Of a DNA stretch of 5,354 nucleotides, positions 1-3,891 are shown piece by piece (the first letter of the stretch is position 1; the number at the start of each line of letters is the position of its first letter). A model generated the notes under the pieces. It was given only the letters and a program-made list of their open reading frames with translations, was not told the DNA's origin and ran no database searches. The position numbers and the translations under genes are program-made. Source of the stretch: SIG714 sp045629725 (GTDB lineage: Bacteria; Bacillota; Clostridia; Oscillospirales; CAG-272); NCBI GenBank assembly GCA_045629725.1, contig JAZQRT010000018.1:1-5354 (forward strand). Reading direction: 5' to 3'.

Positions 1-180
1 GTGTCGCATTTTGTATCGACGTTCAAAAGATTTTGCAATAAAGAATACGGCGAGAATATATGGCAACGAGGATTTTACGATCACGTTATCAGAGGACGAA
101 AGGATTACGAGGAGATCGCGAAATATATTTACGAAAACCCTATCCGTTGGTACTATGATGAATTATACTCGGAAGAATAG
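1..180 (+). CDS. IS200-like / REP-associated tyrosine transposase (RAYT), C-terminal part only
   Basis: The frame is open from the first base and stops at TAG 178-180, giving 59 visible residues; the gene begins upstream of the window. The peptide has the C-terminal signature of the Y1 transposase family, RAYT branch: VSTFKR, then NIWQRGFYDHVIR (residues 19-31), then KYIYENP (residues 41-47). The IWQ..F.DHVIR block followed by a Y-I-x-x-NP block is typical of RAYTs, which are single-strand HUH-type nucleases thought to mobilise or maintain REP palindromes. The tyrosine at residue 42, in YIYENP, most likely matches the catalytic nucleophile of the family. The HUH metal-binding motif lies further upstream and cannot be judged here. 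The GTG at position 1 is probably an internal codon, not a start. The C-terminus looks complete, since RAYTs commonly end soon after the NP motif. Two palindromes follow the stop at once, as expected for RAYT-linked repeats. Whether the full gene is intact is unknown. Confidence 0.88.
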   Translation: MSHFVSTFKRFCNKEYGENIWQRGFYDHVIRGRKDYEEIAKYIYENPIRWYYDELYSEE

Positions 181-186
181 GGGTAT

Positions 187-219
187 GGGCTTTGCCCTGT
201 GCCTTTGTAATACAAAGGC
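187..219. repeat. Tandem palindromes just downstream of the transposase (REP-like candidate)
   Basis: Two inverted repeats lie within 40 bases of the transposase stop. The first is gggc-ttt-gccc (187-197). The second is a perfect 19-base palindrome, gcctttgta-a-tacaaaggc (201-219), able to form an 8-bp stem with a 3-base loop. Neither is followed by a T-run, so they do not look like an intrinsic terminator. RAYT genes are often flanked by the REP hairpins they act on, so these are candidate REP-type elements. Copy number elsewhere in the genome cannot be seen here. Confidence 0.45.
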
Positions 220-263
220 GAAACTGGCGATAAAACAGAACTATAAACAAGAAATTGATAAAT

Positions 264-268
264 GGAGG
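264..268 (+). promoter_or_regulatory. Ribosome binding site deciding the lipoprotein start
   Basis: GGAGG lies 7 bases before ATG 276. The same frame can be read from TTG 255, but that codon sits upstream of this site and would add seven residues before the signal peptide. The site therefore fixes the start at 276. Confidence 0.85.
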
Positions 269-275
269 TTTAATT

Positions 276-749
276 ATGAAGAAACTTTTGTTTGCTATAC
301 TTACAACGTTAATTTGTGTATGTTTGCTTTCGAGCTGTAATCATACTCTGTCAAATACCGAAGAAGCAAATCCACAAGAAAACAACCCAACCGAATCAAC
401 TCCTAATAATCCCGAAAACATAACAAGTCCATTCGCTACAATTTTTAAAACAGATAATATTAAGCGCATCACCTTTTATGCTTATTACGGTCAGGGAAAA
501 GGTAGCGATGTTACTGATGAGAATATGACAGAAATTATAAATTGGCTTGGAACCTTTGCTATTGATAAAAAAGCAGATGATTTAATTGCTCCCGGTACTA
601 ATACCTATTTTGTAGAAATTGAATACTTGGACGGAACCATAGTAAAAGAAGGATTGGACGTGATAATAGTTGACGGTGTTTCGTATTATGTCAAATCTGC
701 TCCAAATCCTGATTGCTTTTGGGAAATCATATCAAAAACAAGTCGTTGA
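276..749 (+). CDS. Small secreted lipoprotein of unknown function
   Basis: The product is 157 aa, starting at ATG 276 after a well-spaced GGAGG. Residues 1-21 are a classic lipoprotein signal: MKK, a hydrophobic core, then the lipobox L-S-S-C with Cys21 as the lipidated residue. The mature protein should be anchored on the outer face of the cytoplasmic membrane. Residues 22-52 form a low-complexity linker rich in N, P, T and E. Residues 53-157 look like a small globular domain with alternating strands (ITFYAYYG, TYFVEIEYLDG, DVIIVDGVSYYV) and one amphipathic helix (ENMTEIINWLGTF). I do not recognise the domain family and assign no function. Codons are A/T-rich at third positions compared with the operon downstream, and the gene sits between a transposase and a terminator, so it may be accessory. 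It appears to be monocistronic. No convincing promoter was found in the 95 bases upstream. Confidence 0.85.
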   Translation: MKKLLFAILTTLICVCLLSSCNHTLSNTEEANPQENNPTESTPNNPENITSPFATIFKTDNIKRITFYAYYGQGKGSDVTDENMTEIINWLGTFAIDKKADDLIAPGTNTYFVEIEYLDGTIVKEGLDVIIVDGVSYYVKSAPNPDCFWEIISKTSR

Positions 750-817
750 TATATGTTTGGCATATCTATATGACAAAAGCAAATAAACAAATTCCAATTT
801 ATCGAACAGAACAAAAT

Positions 818-847
818 TAACCCCGACAGAAAAATCTGTCGGGGTTA
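818..847. terminator. Strong intrinsic terminator after the lipoprotein gene, possibly bidirectional
   Basis: A perfect 13-bp stem (818-830 with 835-847; core ccccgacaga / tctgtcgggg) closes a 4-base A loop. On the + strand it is followed by a moderately T-rich tail (tatctttgcttt). On the - strand the tail reads ttttgttctg. It most plausibly ends the lipoprotein transcript and insulates the operon that starts further right. The + strand T-run is interrupted, so efficiency is uncertain. Confidence 0.8.
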
Positions 848-884
848 TATCTTTGCTTTCTGCGTATCAAATTTTTGTATTAAC

Positions 885-912
885 GGGTCGCCGAGGACGT
901 CGACCCCTACAA
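885..912. repeat. GC-rich REP-like palindrome
   Basis: gggtcg (885-890) pairs with cgaccc (901-906) around a 10-base interior, which can add two more pairs (cg/cg) and leave a small purine loop. The arm is followed by cctacaa. This short GC-rich block stands out in AT-rich noncoding DNA and codes for nothing. Elements of the form gggtcg...cgacccctacaa resemble short interspersed palindromes I associate with clostridial intergenic regions, and the RAYT fragment in this window is a possible partner. There is no T-run, so it is not a standard terminator. Family membership is recalled, not computed. Confidence 0.5.
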
Positions 913-996
913 GGAATATCTAACTTCCTTATAAGAAGGAGCCTTTACCTGCCGATTTTATTTTATTATTAAAAACAGGTTTTCTGTTGTCTGTAA

Positions 997-1146
997 TATT
1001 ATAAAATCCACCAAATTTACTGCGACTTTTTGCAGAATAACGGATTAAGGTACGGTAATTGGGGCAAAGGTTGGGAGATGTTACAAAGGGCGATACTTGA
1101 CAAAACAGGAGATATATGGTATAATACCAAGTTGAAAAGACAATAA
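997..1146 (+). pseudogene. Possible C-terminal remnant of an unrecognised protein-coding gene
   Basis: One frame stays open for 49 codons from just after a stop at 994-996 to TAA 1144-1146, with no plausible start codon and no ribosome binding site at its left end. The predicted peptide is protein-like and rich in W, Y and G, for example GLRYGNWGKGWEMLQRAIL followed by DKTGDIWYNTKLKRQ. That composition is unusual for random AT-rich noncoding DNA. The only in-frame ATG (1078) would give a 22-aa peptide. I do not recognise the family. The simplest reading is the tail of a gene whose front was lost. A near-perfect promoter lies inside it, which suggests the segment now serves mainly as the upstream region of the operon. 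A chance open frame is a real alternative. Confidence 0.3.
1097..1125 (+). promoter_or_regulatory. Consensus sigma-A promoter with extended -10, driving the envelope operon
   Basis: TTGACA (1097-1102) and TATAAT (1120-1125) are both perfect hexamers with the optimal 17-base spacer. A TG dinucleotide at 1117-1118 adds an extended -10 element. Transcription should start near 1131-1134, leaving a leader of about 55 bases before ATG 1189. This predicts strong housekeeping expression. No operator-like repeat overlaps the promoter. Confidence 0.9.
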
Positions 1147-1154
1147 ATAATATG

Positions 1155-1180
1155 AAAGGGTTCGTCCCTTTATTAAAAGG
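1155..1180 (+). promoter_or_regulatory. Leader hairpin next to the ribosome binding site
   Basis: aaaggg (1155-1160) can pair with cccttt (1166-1171) around a ttcgt loop. The 3' arm bases ccttt (1167-1171) can instead pair with aaagg (1176-1180), which contains the ribosome binding site of the gene at 1189. The two pairings exclude each other. The first leaves the site free and the second hides it. The first is predicted to be stronger because it has three G-C pairs. A regulatory role is inference; both stems are short. Confidence 0.35.
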
Positions 1181-1188
1181 TAAACAAT

Positions 1189-2967
1189 ATGGAAAATAAT
1201 AATCAAGTTCGTCGCAAAGAGCCTAAAAAAAGCGCAAAAGAAAAGCTTTTTGACCTTTGGACAGACAAAAGAGGTTATAAGAAAAGACTTATAATATCGG
1301 CTTTTCCTATATTTTTCTTCTACTTCACTTTTGTGTTTTTCGGACCCTTTGAAATAGCTATGACAAATGCAGAGTCCATTGTGTTCAGTCCTGCAAGGGT
1401 TGCAAGCACCATGGGTATTCTGACACTTCTGCTTTTTGCCGTTTCCACGTTTGCGGTGTCCGCACTGAGAGGTAAGGTATTCAATTTTATAACTACCGCA
1501 TTTTTTGGTGCAGGAGTTGCAGGCTATCTTCAGGGAAATCTTCTCAACGGAGATATTATGGAAGCCTTGACGGGTGATGCGATAGCATGGCAGACCATGG
1601 TTGGAAGAATGATCGGAAACCTTGCAGTATGGTTTGTTATTATTCTTGCTGCGTACATTCTTCTTTATTTCAGCCGTAAATATTGGCGTCTTACAATGAA
1701 ATACGTGTCACTTCTTTTGGTTATCGTTCAGTTTATAGGTCTTGTCAGCATTTTTGTAATGCCCACAACAACCGATACTTATGAAAGCGTTACCATAGAT
1801 TCGGACGTTTATCTTTCAAATGACGGTCAGTACACCTTTTCGTCGGAGCATAACATACTTGTTATTGTACTTGATAGATTCGACTACGATTACGTAGAGC
1901 AGGTTCTTGCCAAGGATCCTAAGTTTTTTGACAAGCTTGACGGATTTACGTCATATACCAACGCTACCTCTGAGTTTGCAAGAACTGAGCCTGCCATCAA
2001 TAATATTCTCACAGGTCTTGGCGGCATAGATGCCTATAAGCTGAGTAAAAAAGATTACTTTGACACCTCTTGGACAAAGAAAACGGGAGAGAGCTCACTT
2101 AAAAAGCTCAGCGAACAGGGATATAACGTGGGAATTTACGGTGATATCTCCACCTTCTTCGGTGAGGACGGAGTTGAGCTTCAGTATCTTGACAACGCGT
2201 CTATTGAACTCGGTCAGTCAAAGGTAGATCTGTCTGCTATTGTTAAAAACATGATGAAGCTTTCCGCTTACAGATATACTCCCATTGTTATGAAGCCCTT
2301 TTTCTGGAGCTACTCCGATGACGTAAATTCCGACGTTTACGTTGAAAGCGAAAGATACGTTATTGATGAAGCTAAGTATTATGAGGATCTGGTGGATGAA
2401 TTTATCGGAGATTCCACAGAAAAGCAGTTCAAGCTTATCCATTTTAACGGCTCCCATGCACCATATACTCTTGATGCTAACGGAAAGAGAGTGGCTCTCG
2501 GTACAAACGTTGTGGATCAGACAATGGGCGCATTCCACATTCTTTATGAGCTTTTTGACCTTATGAAGGAGTCAGGTGCATATGATAACACCGAAATTTT
2601 TATACTTGGTGACCACGGTGCGGCAGTTTCGGACAGAAAGCCCCTCCAGAAGGCAACCAAGATCGGTCTTTACCACAAGGAGGCAGGTGCTTCCGGCACT
2701 CCCCTTAAATATTCCGACCTTCCTGTAAGCCAGTTAAACGTTCTTCCCACAATTCTCAAGGCGGCAGGCGTTGAGAATTACGAGGATTACGGAACTATTC
2801 TTTCCGAGGTTGATGAGGATAACGTGAGATATTACTACAAGAGCGTTCTCAAGGACGGTCATGAGGGAGAAGTCCACGTTTATAAGGTTGAGGGAGATGC
2901 CTCAGATTTTAATAATTGGAAAGAGATCGAGGTATTTGAAATACCGGAAAATTGTTGGTTCTATTGA
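1189..2967 (+). CDS. Membrane-anchored LtaS/sulfatase-superfamily enzyme (phosphoglycerol-transferase-like)
   Basis: The product is 592 aa; ATG 1189 follows AAAAGG by 8 bases. After a basic cytosolic N-terminus (1-32) come five hydrophobic segments at about 33-52, 71-92, 97-118, 140-161 and 171-191. An extracellular alkaline-phosphatase-fold domain begins near residue 222. This is the architecture of lipoteichoic acid synthase LtaS and of lipid-dependent phosphoethanolamine transferases. Motifs visible in order are VIVLDRFD (metal ligand Asp229), SEFARTEPAINN (candidate nucleophile Thr266), HFNGSHAPY (His418, His423), ILGDHG (metal ligands Asp475 and His476) and LPVSQLNVLPTIL, typical of the sulfatase C-terminal region. 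LtaS and EptA carry Glu at the first metal position, whereas Asp is seen here. Likely chemistry is transfer or hydrolysis of phospho- or sulfo-groups on outer-surface glycopolymers, with metal and a Thr intermediate. Substrate is not determinable. It heads the operon, 113 bases before the next gene. Confidence is high for the superfamily and low for true LtaS activity. Confidence 0.87.
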   Translation: MENNNQVRRKEPKKSAKEKLFDLWTDKRGYKKRLIISAFPIFFFYFTFVFFGPFEIAMTNAESIVFSPARVASTMGILTLLLFAVSTFAVSALRGKVFNFITTAFFGAGVAGYLQGNLLNGDIMEALTGDAIAWQTMVGRMIGNLAVWFVIILAAYILLYFSRKYWRLTMKYVSLLLVIVQFIGLVSIFVMPTTTDTYESVTIDSDVYLSNDGQYTFSSEHNILVIVLDRFDYDYVEQVLAKDPKFFDKLDGFTSYTNATSEFARTEPAINNILTGLGGIDAYKLSKKDYFDTSWTKKTGESSLKKLSEQGYNVGIYGDISTFFGEDGVELQYLDNASIELGQSKVDLSAIVKNMMKLSAYRYTPIVMKPFFWSYSDDVNSDVYVESERYVIDEAKYYEDLVDEFIGDSTEKQFKLIHFNGSHAPYTLDANGKRVALGTNVVDQTMGAFHILYELFDLMKESGAYDNTEIFILGDHGAAVSDRKPLQKATKIGLYHKEAGASGTPLKYSDLPVSQLNVLPTILKAAGVENYEDYGTILSEVDEDNVRYYYKSVLKDGHEGEVHVYKVEGDASDFNNWKEIEVFEIPENCWFY

Positions 2968-2976
2968 GCTTAAAAA

Positions 2977-3006
2977 CGTGCCCTTGCTGAAAAAAGCCGA
3001 GGCACG
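2977..3006. other. Hairpin in the spacer after the first operon gene
   Basis: cgtgcc (2977-2982) pairs with ggcacg (3001-3006), and gct/agc (2986-2988 with 2995-2997) can extend it above an internal loop. On the + strand it is followed by an A-rich run, not T, so it should not terminate the operon transcript. It may instead act as an mRNA-stabilising or processing element. Read on the - strand, the stem is followed by ttttt and would look terminator-like, but no - strand gene is supported there. Confidence 0.4.
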
Positions 3007-3080
3007 AAAAAATATAAAAATTTTTAGTAAAGTTTTGCCTGACTTGGGGCAACGCCCTGAGAAAAGAAAAGGAGTAAAAA

Positions 3081-3362
3081 ATGAAAAAGACATTGGTTAC
3101 GGTATTTGCAGTATTTTTTGTGCTTGGAATGCTCATGTTCTCCACAGTTTCAAGCGCATATCTTGATCCCTCCACAGCGACCTTCATCGTGCAGATCCTT
3201 GCGGGTGTTGCGGTAGCTTGCGGTGCGGCTTTCACTTTCTATTTCAGAAAGATCAAGAGAAAGCTCAAAGGCGACAAGGTAGAAAACAAGGATGAAGTTG
3301 CATCTCTTGATAACTCTCAGGACGGATTTGACGATTCTGAATTTGACGAAGAGGATGAATAA
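3081..3362 (+). CDS. Small 'YLDP'-motif membrane protein with acidic cytosolic tail
   Basis: The product is 93 aa; ATG 3081 follows AAGGAG by 6 bases. Residues 1-26 look like a signal peptide: MKK, a hydrophobic core, then S-S-A at 24-26, a plausible signal peptidase I site. Next comes YLDPSTAT (27-34), a second hydrophobic segment (about 33-55), a basic stop-transfer patch (RKIKRKLKGDK, 56-66) and an Asp/Glu-rich tail to residue 93 ending DSEFDEEDE. It resembles a widespread uncharacterised group of small membrane proteins with a YLDPGTGS-type motif, which I associate with polysaccharide and sulfatase-type envelope loci; the molecular role is unknown. If cleaved, the mature form would begin with the YLDP motif outside and end with the acidic tail inside. 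Its stop codon lies inside the start of the next gene, so the two are probably translationally coupled. Confidence 0.85.
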   Translation: MKKTLVTVFAVFFVLGMLMFSTVSSAYLDPSTATFIVQILAGVAVACGAAFTFYFRKIKRKLKGDKVENKDEVASLDNSQDGFDDSEFDEEDE

Positions 3363-3876
3363 TCCAAAAAGTAAAAAAATATCCGAAAAAAAAGAAACGC
3401 TGATACTTGCGGGGGTGATATTTTCAGCCCTTGTGACGGCGTTTCTTGTTTCGCTTTATATTGCCGCTTTCGGTGTGGTGGCGGGGGAATCCATGTCGGG
3501 CACACTTGAGGATGGCGACCTTATATTTATAAATAAGCTTAGCTCCGAATATGAAAGAGGGGACGTAGTGATCGTGTCCCTTAAGGAGCTGACTCGGGGT
3601 ACGGTTGTGAAAAGGATAGCTGCTGTTCCCGGTGACAGCGTTAAGATAACGGATGAGGGCTTTTTTTATCTGAACGGCGAGCTTGTGGCTCATTTTCCAG
3701 AGGGAAGCTTTGATCCAATGGAAAGAGTGCTCCACGAGGGAGAATATTTCCTGCTCGGAGATAACCTTGCGGGCTCTGCGGATTCGAGAAAAACTGATTT
3801 TCCTAAGGTCAGCTCGGAGGATATCGTTGGAAGGGCGGTTTTCCGTCTTTTTCCGAAAATAGAAAAAATAAAATGA
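3355..3876 (+). CDS. Type I signal peptidase (S26 family), divergent
   Basis: The product is 173 aa from ATG 3355, which overlaps the upstream coding region by 8 bases (gATGAaTAA). An in-frame ATG at 3292 would overlap far more and has no usable ribosome site, so coupling at 3355 is preferred. One membrane anchor spans about 15-40. The catalytic serine is Ser46 in GESMSGTLEDGD. The lysine general base is Lys86 in VVKRIAAVPGDSV. The C-terminal box GDNLAGSADSR (135-145) matches the family GDNxxxSxDSR signature. One departure is that the usual SMxPTL serine box reads SMSGTL, with Gly replacing the conserved Pro. Length and single N-terminal anchor fit Gram-positive SPase I enzymes, which remove signal peptides on the outer membrane face. 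Its place between two envelope proteins suggests a dedicated client, possibly the small protein before it or the LtaS-like enzyme. The symbol lepB/sipS is withheld because this is probably a paralogue. Confidence 0.92.
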   Translation: MNNPKSKKISEKKETLILAGVIFSALVTAFLVSLYIAAFGVVAGESMSGTLEDGDLIFINKLSSEYERGDVVIVSLKELTRGTVVKRIAAVPGDSVKITDEGFFYLNGELVAHFPEGSFDPMERVLHEGEYFLLGDNLAGSADSRKTDFPKVSSEDIVGRAVFRLFPKIEKIK

Positions 3877-3891
3877 AATGGAGAAAAAACT

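Larger units (their letters stand above)
750..1188. other. Gene-poor intergenic region of about 440 bases
   Basis: No intact gene is supported here. From left to right it holds the terminator (818-847), the REP-like palindrome (885-912), an AT-rich stretch with only weak pairing (tcctt 926-930 with aagga 936-940; acctg 947-951 with caggt 976-980), a possible coding remnant (997-1146), the operon promoter (1097-1125) and the operon leader with its ribosome binding site. Confidence 0.75.

Noticed and set aside
205..247. Promoter for the lipoprotein gene (ttgtaa...gataaa, or tataaa at 242)
   Set aside because: Matches are weak, or no -35 is found at the right distance. The ttgtaa also lies inside the palindrome.
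11..340. Open frame of 109 codons on the + strand
   Set aside because: It overlaps the transposase end and the lipoprotein start in another frame, has no ribosome site and has no family-like features.
2218..2566. Open frames on both strands inside the sulfatase-like gene
   Set aside because: They overlap the catalytic domain of a well-supported gene and show no ribosome site or recognisable motif.
2984..3018. Internal promoter before the YLDP gene (ttgctg...tataaa)
   Set aside because: The spacer is about 23 bases, too long for sigma-A.
2861..3166. Frame spanning the gap between the LtaS-like gene and the YLDP gene
   Set aside because: It overlaps both genes out of frame. The YLDP frame has a good ribosome site and a signal peptide, and this one has neither.
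3292..3354. Upstream ATG as the signal peptidase start
   Set aside because: It would overlap the YLDP gene by about 70 bases with no spaced ribosome site and would add a tail unlike the family. ATG 3355 fits coupling.
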